Both the position numbers and the translations under genes were made by a program. Of a stretch of DNA of 64,000 bases, positions 25,856 through 34,664 are shown piece by piece. The DNA is from JAMLHH01 sp964653095 (GTDB taxonomy: Bacteria > Bacteroidota > Bacteroidia > Chitinophagales > JADIYW01): positions 1-64,000 of the forward strand of contig CAZZEH010000001.1 in assembly GCA_964653095.1 (NCBI GenBank). Reading direction: 5' to 3'. Within the stretch, counting starts at the first letter, position 1; the number at the start of each line of letters is the position of its first letter. The notes under the pieces were generated by a model. It had not been told where the DNA came from, ran no database searches, and saw nothing but the letters and a program-made list of their open reading frames with translations.

Positions 25856-27661
25856 TTACCCTTTGTGTGCAAAACGTTTTCGGTCGTTCTCATTCAGATA
25901 TATTTTCCTCAGTCTGATTGACTTGGGCGTAAGTTCTACATATTCATCCCTTTGAATATATTCCAAAGCTTCTTCGAGAGAAAACTTAATCGGCGGTGCA
26001 AGTTTTACCTTGTCATCAGAACCTGCTGCACGGATATTGGTCAGTTTTTTGGTAATCGTACAGTTAACCACCATATCATCCTGTCGGGTGTTTTCGCCTA
26101 TCACCATACCTCCATATATTTCTTCTCCGGGTTCAATAAAAAACTTTCCTCTTTCCTGAAGCTTATCTAAGGAATATGGAATCGCGACTCCTGTCTCTTT
26201 GGCAATCAGTGAACCGTTCATACGACCCGGGATTTCTCCCTTATACGGTTCGTATCTTAAAAATCGGTGTGTGACCACGGCTTCACCGGATGTGGCTGTA
26301 ATAAGCTCTGTCCTCAGGCCGATAATTCCTCTTGACGGAATCTCAAAACTAAGGATTGCCCGATCACCTTTTATCTCCATATTTTTGAGTTCCCCTTTGC
26401 GTCTCGCTATCATTTCAATAGCTGTCCCGGATTTCGTTTCAGGCAAGTCAATAGTTAATTCTTCTATAGGCTCAGATTTCTGTCCGTTTATTTCTTTAAA
26501 AATCACCTGAGGCTGCCCTACCTGTAACTCATATCCTTCCCGGCGCATAGTTTCTATCAAAACAGAAAGATGGAGTACTCCCCTTCCAAATACCCGAAAA
26601 GAATCCGCTGTACTCCCCTGCTCTACTTTTAAAGCAAGGTTTTTCTCCAACTCTTTTTCAAGTCTTTCCTTAATATGTCTGGAGGTGACAAACTTTCCTT
26701 CTTTACCGAAAAAAGGTGAGTCATTAATTGTAAACAACATGCTCATAGTCGGCTCATCAATAGAGATATTGGCCATAGCTTCAGGATTGTCATAGTCCGC
26801 AATAGTATCTCCTATCTCGAACCCTTCGATTCCGGTAATCGCACAGATATCTCCGGCTCTGACTTCATCCACTTTAACTTTACCCATTCCCTCAAAAACC
26901 ATCAGCTCTTTAATCCTTGACCTCACTATGCTCCCGTCATTATGCTTGACCAATGATACCGGCATGCCTGCCTTCAACACGCCCCTGTATAAGCGTCCGA
27001 CCGCAATTCGCCCGACATAAGAAGAATAATCCAAAGATGTTATTTGCAGCTGTAAAGAACCCTCCTCAACTTTCGGAGCAGGAATATGTTCAACTACCGC
27101 ATCCAAAAGTGGATTTAGATTTTCTGTTTGTTTTTTCCAATCCGTACTCATCCATCCCTGCTTGGCCGAACCGTACAATGCAGGAAAATCCAACTGGTCT
27201 TCTGTAGCATCAAGCTGAAACATCAGGTCAAAAACTTTTTCATGCACTTCTTCCGGAGTACTGTTTTCCTTATCCACTTTATTAATCACCACTATGGGTT
27301 TTAAGCCAAGCTGTAATGCTTTTTGCAGCACAAAACGGGTTTGGGGCATCGGTCCTTCAAAGGCGTCCACCAACAGCAGTACTCCGTCTGCCATTTTGAG
27401 TACTCTCTCCACCTCCCCGCCAAAATCTGCGTGACCGGGTGTATCAATCAGATTTATTTTGCAGTCCTTATATTTTACAGATGCATTTTTGGAAACAATG
27501 GTTATTCCACGCTCTCTTTCCAGCTCATTATTGTCTAAAATGATAGTCTTGGAATTATCGTGTTCGGAAAACATCTCACAGTCTCTCAAAATTTTGTCTG
27601 TAAGTGTAGTCTTGCCGTGATCTACGTGAGCAATCACTGCAATATTTCGGATTTTCTGCAT
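25856..27661 (-). CDS. typA: Ribosome-associated GTPase TypA/BipA
   Basis: A translational GTPase of 601 residues that assists 50S assembly and growth under stress. The G1 motif AHVDHGKTT is at 11-19, followed by DTPGHADFGGEV (G3) and NKVDKE (G4). The EF-G-like domains II, III and V, and the BipA-specific C-terminus (DEYVELTPKSIRLRK) complete it. Length and layout match the family exactly. A TACCTTTG -7 element at 27681-27688 lies 20 bp upstream. It is convergent with the YcxB-like gene. Confidence 0.97.
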   Translation of the reverse strand: MQKIRNIAVIAHVDHGKTTLTDKILRDCEMFSEHDNSKTIILDNNELERERGITIVSKNASVKYKDCKINLIDTPGHADFGGEVERVLKMADGVLLLVDAFEGPMPQTRFVLQKALQLGLKPIVVINKVDKENSTPEEVHEKVFDLMFQLDATEDQLDFPALYGSAKQGWMSTDWKKQTENLNPLLDAVVEHIPAPKVEEGSLQLQITSLDYSSYVGRIAVGRLYRGVLKAGMPVSLVKHNDGSIVRSRIKELMVFEGMGKVKVDEVRAGDICAITGIEGFEIGDTIADYDNPEAMANISIDEPTMSMLFTINDSPFFGKEGKFVTSRHIKERLEKELEKNLALKVEQGSTADSFRVFGRGVLHLSVLIETMRREGYELQVGQPQVIFKEINGQKSEPIEELTIDLPETKSGTAIEMIARRKGELKNMEIKGDRAILSFEIPSRGIIGLRTELITATSGEAVVTHRFLRYEPYKGEIPGRMNGSLIAKETGVAIPYSLDKLQERGKFFIEPGEEIYGGMVIGENTRQDDMVVNCTITKKLTNIRAAGSDDKVKLAPPIKFSLEEALEYIQRDEYVELTPKSIRLRKIYLNENDRKRFAHKG

Positions 27662-27680
27662 AAATTTTGCTATAAGGGTG

Positions 27681-27688
27681 CAAAGGTA
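27681..27688 (-). promoter_or_regulatory. Candidate -7 element of typA
   Basis: The minus strand reads TACCTTTG 20 bp upstream of the ATG at 27661, a perfect TAnnTTTG match. A matching -33 TTG is not seen. Confidence 0.5.
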
Positions 27689-27797
27689 CGCTTTTCATTT
27701 TTTTTAAAGCAGATTGTTATTTTAAATGTTTGTGATGAAAAGCTGTAAGTAATTATCCTTCATAGGATATTGAAAATATAGAAGCTTTCTGTACTTC

Positions 27798-28412
27798 TTA
27801 AGGTTCTATTCCCAGAATTAATAAAGGAACGGGAGGGCTGTTTCTTCCTTGTCGCATTACATTATAAACTTCTCCCTCATAATATGCTACTCCACTACTC
27901 ATCTGAGTCTGCATTTTCTTTGTGGGAAGAATTTCGATACCTAAATTGATGACACCGCCAGAATAAAACAGCATGTGCTTTACAAACAAATCAAATGCAA
28001 CAAAGGCATATTTCCCAAATTGGACTTCTACTGCAATTTTATCTTTTACAAAGTCCGTTTGATTATAACTATATATAGGTTCTTTTTCACCATTGGCTAT
28101 TAGGAACTCTTTTTATTCCTTCGCAGGCATTAAAACACTCTTTTCCATCAACCCTCTATTCAGAGTAATGTAATAATTATATCTGCTTTCTTTCCAGCTT
28201 CTTTTACCAAACTCTATATTAAAAGCCGCATTTAAATCTATTGGCGACAATAATTTATTACCGACCTTTCTTTTCTCTTTACTAATTTTTGTTCTAAACT
28301 GTTCCGCATCAATATTATTGATAATCTGCTTTATTTCATTATACAAATCATTATGATGAACAATCAGATATTCTTCCCCGTTGAGATGAGAATATTTCTG
28401 CGAAATTTTCAT
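27798..28412 (-). pseudogene. BglII/BstYI-type restriction endonuclease interrupted by in-frame TAA
   Basis: One continuous reading frame of 204 residues is broken only by a TAA at 28113-28115 (codon 100); there is no frameshift. Translated through, the second half contains DFVKDKIAVEVQ followed by FGKYAFVAFDLFVKH. The spacing of Asp120, Glu129 and Gln131 equals that of the BglII active site (Asp84, Glu93, Gln95 as I recall them). The length equals that of BstYI-type enzymes. The part before the stop (99 residues) lacks the catalytic residues, so the nuclease should be dead unless the stop is read through or is a sequence error. A TTG-initiated downstream fragment (27798-27989) would start after the catalytic residues. 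Its ATG overlaps the methyltransferase stop by 4 bp. Confidence 0.82.
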
Positions 28413-29374
28413 AAGCTTTTATTGTTCTTATCTTCAAATAAAGAAAGTTCTTTCCATTCTTTAGGTATTTGGGCTATTTTATCACTTCTTGATGGCTTGT
28501 GAATAGGCTTATTTATCGGTCTAATTTTTAAATTACCAGCTATAAAATCCTCAATACGCTTATTTGCAATTTCACAATACTCTAACTCTTTTTCAATCCC
28601 TATCCCGTTTCTATTATTTTTTATTGCTCCTATTATCGTAGAGCCAACCCCTGCAAATGGATCAAGAACCCAACTTCCTTCATTGGACAAAGCAAGAACA
28701 CATCTTTCAACAAGTTCTATGGGGAACTGACAAGGGTGAGTAGTTTTTTCCGGATGATTCGCTTTAACGTTCGGAATATTCCAAAGAGCCTTTTCCCAAT
28801 CCCTTTCAACTATTTCCCAAATATCACTCGGATTTTTCCCTAAAGGATTGCCAGACAACTTACCTTTGTTAGGTCCCTTAAAATGCCGCTTCCCCGGGTA
28901 CTTGGAAGGAACTCTCACATCATCTAAATTAAAAATATAATTATCTGTTTTACTAAACCACAATATAGTTTCATAACGTCCGCTGAATCGATTACTCGCA
29001 TGAAGTCCATGGCCAAAATGCCAGACAATGCGATTACGAAGTTTCAGACCGTGTTTTTTGAAAATCTGATAGTAAAACACATCAAGCGGAAACACTTCGC
29101 CTTTATCTACAAAATTTCCAACCTGCCAGCAGATATTTCCATTATCTGACAATGTTCTAACAAGTTCAGTTATAATTTCCTCCTGAGTTTCAAGATACTT
29201 TTCAATACTAGTTTTCGTTTCATACGATTTGCCAATATTGTATGGGGGCGATGTCAAAATGAGGTCAAATTTGCCGTCTTTAATTTCCTTTAGAGTATTT
29301 AAACAATTTTCATTTTTGATTAAATAATCTGCATCTATGTTTTCATAGCCAAACAACACCTCTTCTGCCTTCAT
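28409..29374 (-). CDS. Beta-class DNA methyltransferase (probably N4-cytosine) of a type II system
   Basis: A 321-residue amino-methyltransferase. The catalytic motif TSPPYN (41-46) comes first, and the AdoMet motif DPFAGVGS (238-245) comes near the C-terminus. That order defines the beta class, and SPPY favours N4-cytosine as product over N6-adenine. HPCQFPIELVERCV precedes motif I, as usual. It is the cognate partner of the BglII-type nuclease immediately downstream (4-bp overlap), so the recognition site may be AGATCT or RGATCY. The whole locus is visibly more AT-rich than typA and the SUF operon, which suggests horizontal acquisition. The gene looks intact and should still methylate. Confidence 0.88.
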   Translation of the reverse strand: MKAEEVLFGYENIDADYLIKNENCLNTLKEIKDGKFDLILTSPPYNIGKSYETKTSIEKYLETQEEIITELVRTLSDNGNICWQVGNFVDKGEVFPLDVFYYQIFKKHGLKLRNRIVWHFGHGLHASNRFSGRYETILWFSKTDNYIFNLDDVRVPSKYPGKRHFKGPNKGKLSGNPLGKNPSDIWEIVERDWEKALWNIPNVKANHPEKTTHPCQFPIELVERCVLALSNEGSWVLDPFAGVGSTIIGAIKNNRNGIGIEKELEYCEIANKRIEDFIAGNLKIRPINKPIHKPSRSDKIAQIPKEWKELSLFEDKNNKSL

Positions 29375-29395
29375 CTATATTTTTTTACTGACAAT

Positions 29396-29403
29396 CAAAA
29401 ATA
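29396..29403 (-). promoter_or_regulatory. Candidate -7 element of the methyltransferase gene
   Basis: The minus strand reads TATTTTTG 22 bp upstream of the ATG at 29374. It lies back to back with a plus-strand TATATTTG at 29433-29440 that would serve the barstar gene. Confidence 0.4.
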
Positions 29404-29432
29404 CAAAATAAAAAATTAACTTACAGATAAGT

Positions 29433-29440
29433 TATATTTG
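29433..29440 (+). promoter_or_regulatory. Candidate -7 element of the barstar gene
   Basis: TATATTTG matches TAnnTTTG and lies 40 bp upstream of the ATG at 29480. It also contains the TTG that would otherwise open a longer frame, which supports the later ATG. Confidence 0.45.
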
Positions 29441-29479
29441 CAGTACAGTACAAGTTTTTCTTTACCTCAACGGTTCGAT

Positions 29480-29761
29480 ATGAAAGTTACTATCAATTTT
29501 GCTCCAATCGTATCTATTCGGGATTTTTACAAACAATTTCGAAACAGATTGAATCTGCCCGGACATTTCGGCGAAAATTTAGACGCGGTACACGATGTCA
29601 TTTCAGGAGATTTGGAAATGCCGTTAGAAATTGAATTTGTAAATGTAAACGAAGAAAAGAGAATTACTTTTGGGCCTCTTTTTGAAACCATGAAAAGTTT
29701 ATCCAAAGAGGTGGAAGGCTTTACTTTTAATCTTCACATCAGCCACTCTGTTTTTGGCTAA
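29480..29761 (+). CDS. Barstar-family ribonuclease inhibitor-like protein
   Basis: A 93-residue protein of the barstar family. Barstar blocks the RNase barnase by covering its active site. The fold signature is present: an N-terminal strand (KVTINF), a helix leading to LNLPGHFGENLDAVHDVI, and a strand near PLEIEFVNV. The acidic residues of the Asn-Leu-Asp-Ala stretch correspond to the inhibitory helix. The longer frame starts at a TTG at 29438 inside a promoter element, so ATG at 29480 is chosen. No barnase or other RNase toxin gene is nearby, so it is an orphan antitoxin or regulates a host RNase. It is divergent from the methyltransferase. Confidence 0.85.
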   Translation: MKVTINFAPIVSIRDFYKQFRNRLNLPGHFGENLDAVHDVISGDLEMPLEIEFVNVNEEKRITFGPLFETMKSLSKEVEGFTFNLHISHSVFG

Positions 29762-29779
29762 TTTTTTTGTGAAAGTATT

Positions 29780-30868
29780 CTACTGAATATATTTGAGCGA
29801 TTTTTGAGGATCAACTGATAACAGAGTTGCATAAAGCAGCCTGATGGTTTCCGCCACATCTGACTGAGAAACCAATTCTACCGTAGAATGCATATACCTC
29901 GTAGGCAAAGAAATCAGAGCTGAAGGTACCCCACCATTTCCATACGCAAAAGCATCTGTATCCGTCCCGGTCACTCTCGAAGAAGCATCCCGCTGAAAAG
30001 GTATTTCATTATCCTGAGCCGCCTGAATAATCATCTTCCTGACATTATTCTGTACCGCAGGAGCATAAGTGATTACAGGCCCCAAATGGCATCTTGTATC
30101 GCCGGACTCCTTGGCATCAATCATAGGCGTAGAAGTATCGTGGCATACGTCTGTAATGATTGCCATATCCGGTTTTATCCATTCTACCGCCATCTGAGCC
30201 CCCCGAAGACCTACCTCTTCCTGTACGGCATTGACTATGTAAAGTCCAAACGGCAAATTGACCTGGTTTTCATGAAGCAGTCTGGCTACCTCCGCAATCA
30301 TATACCCTCCTATCCGATTGTCCAAAGCTCTCCCGCCAAAATATTTGTCATTCAGTGTAAAAAAATCGTCTTTATACGTCACCATACAACCCACATGAAT
30401 TCCCATAGACTCTACTTCCTCTTTTGAAGCTGCTCCCACATCAATAGTAATATTGGAAATTTTGGGCTGATGTTCTTTTTCTTTTCTCAAATGTATGGCC
30501 GGCCAGCCAAAGACACCATCCACAAAACCTTGATCTGTATGTACATTGACCCGCATAGAAGGAGCAATTAGATGGTCGCTGCCTCCATTACGGATTACAT
30601 GCAAAAAACCTTTATCACTGATATAACTCACATACCAGGATATTTCATCTGCATGAGCTTCTATGACTACTTTGTACGAAGCTTCCGGGTTAATGATGGC
30701 GGTAACAGTGCCGTAATAATCCACTTTATAGGTGTCTGTATAGGGCTTAATATATTCTAACCACAAGCGTTGTCCGCTTTCTTCATTTCCGGTTGGGGAC
30801 GTATTGTTTAAATATTTCTTCAAAAATTCCTTGGACTTAGTATCCGGTTTGTACTTCATTTTTGCCAT
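29780..30868 (-). CDS. M42 family aminopeptidase (glutamyl aminopeptidase/deblocking type)
   Basis: A 362-residue cytosolic metalloaminopeptidase that forms large dodecameric shells in characterised relatives and trims short peptides. Metal-site segments are visible: EAHADEIS (His ligand), GRALDNRIGGY (bridging Asp), VQEEVGLRGA (catalytic Glu and metal Glu), TDVCHDTSTP (Asp) and MHSTVELVSQSD (final His). The length is standard for M42. It is convergent with the barstar gene and divergent from the SUF operon. Confidence 0.9.
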   Translation of the reverse strand: MAKMKYKPDTKSKEFLKKYLNNTSPTGNEESGQRLWLEYIKPYTDTYKVDYYGTVTAIINPEASYKVVIEAHADEISWYVSYISDKGFLHVIRNGGSDHLIAPSMRVNVHTDQGFVDGVFGWPAIHLRKEKEHQPKISNITIDVGAASKEEVESMGIHVGCMVTYKDDFFTLNDKYFGGRALDNRIGGYMIAEVARLLHENQVNLPFGLYIVNAVQEEVGLRGAQMAVEWIKPDMAIITDVCHDTSTPMIDAKESGDTRCHLGPVITYAPAVQNNVRKMIIQAAQDNEIPFQRDASSRVTGTDTDAFAYGNGGVPSALISLPTRYMHSTVELVSQSDVAETIRLLYATLLSVDPQKSLKYIQ

Positions 30869-31057
30869 AATTCTATTCTGTAATCTGCGAAGTTAATCGG
30901 AAAATGACAGAAGTAAAAAATCTAAAACGCAAAATCATACTCATCTGCAAACGGGTTATCGGAAATTCTATCTGTATTGTGCATAAGTAATACCTAATAA
31001 ATACCCAAATTTTACCAAAACCTAACAATAAAGTTTAGAAAACGATTTCTTAATTAT

Positions 31058-31065
31058 TAGCTTTG
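31058..31065 (+). promoter_or_regulatory. Candidate promoter of the SUF operon
   Basis: TAGCTTTG matches TAnnTTTG and lies 23 bp upstream of the sufB ATG. A weak -33 candidate (TTTA at 31034-31037) precedes it by a 20-bp spacer. No IscR-type operator could be picked out by eye. Confidence 0.55.
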
Positions 31066-31087
31066 CAGTTTAGAATGAATATAAATA

Positions 31088-32542
31088 ATGAAAGAAATGA
31101 CTGAGCAGGATCAAATTCTCGAAGAATTGTCCACTTCAGAATATAAATACGGTTTTGTAACCGATATAGAACAGGAGTTTGCACCCAAAGGACTATCAGA
31201 AGACATTATTCGCTTTATTTCTGCCAAAAAGGAGGAGCCTGAGTGGATGCTCGAATGGCGTTTGAAATCATTCAAAGTATGGCAAAAGATGAAAGAACCC
31301 AGCTGGGCAAAAGTGAATTATCCAAAAGTGGATTTTCAGGAAATCATCTATTATGCAGCTCCAAAGCCGAAGGAAACCAAAGCGAGTCTGGACGAAGTCG
31401 ATCCCGAACTTTTAAAAACATTTGATAAGCTCGGAATTTCTATTGAGGAGCAAAAACGATTAACCGGAGTGGCGGTAGATATCGTAGTGGACAGCGTATC
31501 GGTTAAAACCACTTTTCAGGAAAAGCTTAAAGAATTGGGCATTATTTTTTGCTCCATGAGTGATGCTATAAAAAATCACGGTGATTTAGTACAAAAATAT
31601 CTTGGTACTGTTGTACCGAGAGGTGATAACTTTTATGCGGCTCTAAACAGTGCAGTCTTTAGTGATGGTTCTTTCTGTTACATTCCTAAAGGTGTGAGAT
31701 GTCCGATGGAACTCTCTACCTATTTCCGAATCAATGCAGCCGGGACAGGTCAGTTTGAAAGAACTCTTTTAATTGCAGATGAGGGCGCGTATGTCAGCTA
31801 TTTGGAAGGTTGCACTGCCCCTCAGAGAGACGAGAATCAATTACATGCTGCAGTAGTAGAACTGATTACCATGGACAATGCCGAGATAAAATACTCCACT
31901 GTTCAAAACTGGTATCCGGGCGATAAAGACGGTAAAGGCGGAGTATATAACTTTGTCACCAAGAGAGGAATGTGCAAAGGCAAAAACTCCAAAATCAGCT
32001 GGACTCAGGTCGAAACGGGTTCGGCCATTACCTGGAAATATCCAAGCTGTATCTTGGTGGGAGATAACTCCATCGGTGAGTTTTATTCCGTGGCAGTCAC
32101 CAACAACTATCAACAGGCCGATACTGGTACAAAAATGACACATATCGGAAAAAACACCAAGAGCCGAATTGTATCCAAAGGAATCAGCATTGGCAAAAGC
32201 CAAAATATTTACCGAGGGCTGGTTAAAGTTCATAAATCTGCAGAAAATGCACGGAACTATTCCGAATGCGACTCCCTGTTAATGGGCAACCAATGTGGGG
32301 CACATACATTCCCGTACATAGAGGTCAGCAATCCATCTGCCAAAGTAGAGCATGAAGCCACTACTTCTAAAATCAGCGAAGACATCCTGTTTTATTGTCA
32401 ACAGAGAGGACTGGACGAAGAACAGGCAGTTGCAATGATTGTAAACGGTTTTGTGAAAGAAGTCATGGATAATCTACCGATGGAATTTGCAGTTGAAGGA
32501 AGAAAACTACTCAATATATCCTTAGAAGGTTCTGTAGGATAA
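31088..32542 (+). CDS. sufB: Fe-S cluster scaffold SufB
   Basis: The scaffold subunit of the SufBC2D complex, which builds Fe-S clusters from SufS/SufE sulfur. It is 484 residues long, the family size. Recognisable segments are FYAALNSAVFSDGSFCYIPK, the highly conserved LEGCTAP and QNWYPGDKDGKGGVYNFVTK, and the C-terminal HEATTSKISEDILFY. It starts the operon sufB-C-D-S-E and is followed by sufC after 31 bp. A second in-frame Met (residue 4) is an equally possible start. Confidence 0.97.
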   Translation: MKEMTEQDQILEELSTSEYKYGFVTDIEQEFAPKGLSEDIIRFISAKKEEPEWMLEWRLKSFKVWQKMKEPSWAKVNYPKVDFQEIIYYAAPKPKETKASLDEVDPELLKTFDKLGISIEEQKRLTGVAVDIVVDSVSVKTTFQEKLKELGIIFCSMSDAIKNHGDLVQKYLGTVVPRGDNFYAALNSAVFSDGSFCYIPKGVRCPMELSTYFRINAAGTGQFERTLLIADEGAYVSYLEGCTAPQRDENQLHAAVVELITMDNAEIKYSTVQNWYPGDKDGKGGVYNFVTKRGMCKGKNSKISWTQVETGSAITWKYPSCILVGDNSIGEFYSVAVTNNYQQADTGTKMTHIGKNTKSRIVSKGISIGKSQNIYRGLVKVHKSAENARNYSECDSLLMGNQCGAHTFPYIEVSNPSAKVEHEATTSKISEDILFYCQQRGLDEEQAVAMIVNGFVKEVMDNLPMEFAVEGRKLLNISLEGSVG

Positions 32543-32573
32543 TTTTTAAATATTTATATATAAGCATACAATC

Positions 32574-33326
32574 ATGTTAGAAATAAAAAATCTTAAAGTC
32601 AGCATTGAAGAAAAAGAGATTTTAAAAGGCGTAAACCTGACTATTAATAAAGGAGAAACTCATGCAATCATGGGTCCAAACGGCACCGGAAAAAGCACTC
32701 TGGGCAATGTATTGTCGGGAAAAGACGGATACAATATAATTGATGGCTCTGTTTTATTTGAAGGCGAAGACCTTCTGGAATTAGAGCCTGACAAAAGAGC
32801 TCAAAAAGGTGTATTCATGGCTTTTCAGTATCCGGTAGAAATTCCGGGCGTGAGTAACGCCAACTTTTTAAGAGCATCTATCAATGAAATTCGCAAAGCC
32901 AACGGACAGGGACCTATTCCGGGCGGAGAGTTTTTAAAACTTCTCAGAGACAAAATGGCATTAGTCGAAATGTCAAAAGATTTCATCAGCCGTTCGGTGA
33001 ACGTAGGCTTTTCGGGCGGAGAAAAAAAGCGCAATGAAATTCTTCAGATGGCTATGCTCAATCCCAAGCTTTCCATCATGGACGAAACAGATTCAGGCTT
33101 GGACATTGACGCACTGCGTATAGTGGCAGAAGGAGTGAATAAGCTCAAAAGCCCTGACAATGCTTTCATAATTATTACACACTATCAGAGATTACTGGAT
33201 TATATAGAACCAGATTTCGTACACGTGATGTATGACGGTAAAATTGTAAAATCCGGCGACAAGACACTGGCTCTTGAACTGGAAGAAAAAGGCTATGACT
33301 GGATCAAAGACGTGGCCACCGTCTAA
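32574..33326 (+). CDS. sufC: Fe-S cluster assembly ATPase SufC
   Basis: The ABC-type ATPase of the SufBC2D complex, 250 residues. Walker A GPNGTGKS (34-41), the signature FSGGEKKRNEI and Walker B LSIMDETDSGLD are all present. The MDETDSGLD form, where ABC transporters usually have LDEPT, is specific to SufC. ATP hydrolysis opens the SufB-SufD interface for cluster building. It sits between sufB and sufD with gaps of about 30 bp. Confidence 0.97.
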   Translation: MLEIKNLKVSIEEKEILKGVNLTINKGETHAIMGPNGTGKSTLGNVLSGKDGYNIIDGSVLFEGEDLLELEPDKRAQKGVFMAFQYPVEIPGVSNANFLRASINEIRKANGQGPIPGGEFLKLLRDKMALVEMSKDFISRSVNVGFSGGEKKRNEILQMAMLNPKLSIMDETDSGLDIDALRIVAEGVNKLKSPDNAFIIITHYQRLLDYIEPDFVHVMYDGKIVKSGDKTLALELEEKGYDWIKDVATV

Positions 33327-33356
33327 ATGTATCACACTTGAAAACAACTGATTAAA

Positions 33357-34664
33357 ATGACTACTATTACTGAAAATATCTCCATATATGGTCAGGCTTT
33401 AGATACTCTGCAAGACATACAACAACTATCGGATAAAATCATATCCGTCAAAAGAGAAGCCATAGAGCAATTTGAAGCTCTCGGTTTGCCGACCATGAAA
33501 AACGAGGAGTGGAAATACACCTATTTGGGAAAAGTTTTAAAAAAAGGCTTTACTCCGGGATTTAACCGACTTCCTGATGAAAGTACTCTTCAGAAAATAA
33601 AATCAAAACTTCCAAAAATATCGGCAGAAACCAACAGGATTGTATTAATTGACGGAATTTTTTCTCAAAAACTGTCACAAATAAACCATTCCGATTCATT
33701 TCAAATTACCGCTTTACACGATTGCTGGGCTAATCATAACGAAAAAGCAGAAGGCTTGTTTTCTACTCTGACTCAGGGCAGACCGCAGGCACTGACTACT
33801 CTGAATACGGCCTTATGTCAGGACGGAGTTTTTATTGACATTGCCGAAAATGGTCAGGCTCAGATTGAGATTATGATGGTAAAAACCGGTTCTCTCCAAA
33901 TGTCAATGCCAAGAATACTCATTTATTCCGGTGCAAACAGCTATTTGAATATAGCCGAGCAAAATATTCTATTGCAGGGAGAAAGCTTTTCCAATATTGT
34001 ATCGGAAGTCTTTTTGGAAGAAAGCGCAAAGGTAGAATGGGTAAGCATTCAGGATACCAATGACAATGCTTACGTTTTTGATTCTATTTACGCCAAGCAG
34101 GCTGCAAAAAGTCAGTACCACTCCACTGTAGTTTCTCTTACGGGAGCGATAATGAGAAACAACCAGTATATCAAAATATCCGGAGAGGAAGCACACGCAG
34201 ATTTGGGCGGCATCTATATTTTAAACGGAGAACAGCAGGCGGACAATCTGATTCTTATCGAACATGAGTCACCTAATGCCACTTCTAACCAGTTATTCAA
34301 AGGTATTTTAGACGATAAAAGCAAAGGAGTATTTAACGGAAAAATAGTAGTTATACCGGAAGCTCAAAAAACAGATGCTTTCCAGTCCAATAAAAATATA
34401 TTGCTGTCTGAAGATGCCTCTGCCTATTTCAGACCACAGTTAGAGATTTATGCGGATGATGTCAAGTGCAGTCACGGAGCAACTTCCTCCGACATTGAAG
34501 ACCATGAATTGTTTTATTTACGAAGTCGGGGTATTGGAAAAGAGCTTGCCAAATCCCTGCTGATATACGCTTTTGCGGGAGATGTAATAGACGAGATTGA
34601 AGATGAAAACCTGAGAGCGTGGGTCAAAGAGCGCGTAGCATCCAAACTAAAAATTGATTTATAA
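33357..34664 (+). CDS. sufD: Fe-S cluster assembly protein SufD
   Basis: The 435-residue partner of SufB in the scaffold complex. An N-terminal helical part with GLPTMKNEEWKYTYL, typical of SufD, leads into the parallel beta-helix (for example ILIEHESPNATSNQLFKGIL and EIYADDVKCSHGATSSDIED). Iron entry in the complex is assigned to this subunit in enterobacteria. Its stop and the sufS start share a base (TAATG), so the two are coupled. Confidence 0.96.
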   Translation: MTTITENISIYGQALDTLQDIQQLSDKIISVKREAIEQFEALGLPTMKNEEWKYTYLGKVLKKGFTPGFNRLPDESTLQKIKSKLPKISAETNRIVLIDGIFSQKLSQINHSDSFQITALHDCWANHNEKAEGLFSTLTQGRPQALTTLNTALCQDGVFIDIAENGQAQIEIMMVKTGSLQMSMPRILIYSGANSYLNIAEQNILLQGESFSNIVSEVFLEESAKVEWVSIQDTNDNAYVFDSIYAKQAAKSQYHSTVVSLTGAIMRNNQYIKISGEEAHADLGGIYILNGEQQADNLILIEHESPNATSNQLFKGILDDKSKGVFNGKIVVIPEAQKTDAFQSNKNILLSEDASAYFRPQLEIYADDVKCSHGATSSDIEDHELFYLRSRGIGKELAKSLLIYAFAGDVIDEIEDENLRAWVKERVASKLKIDL

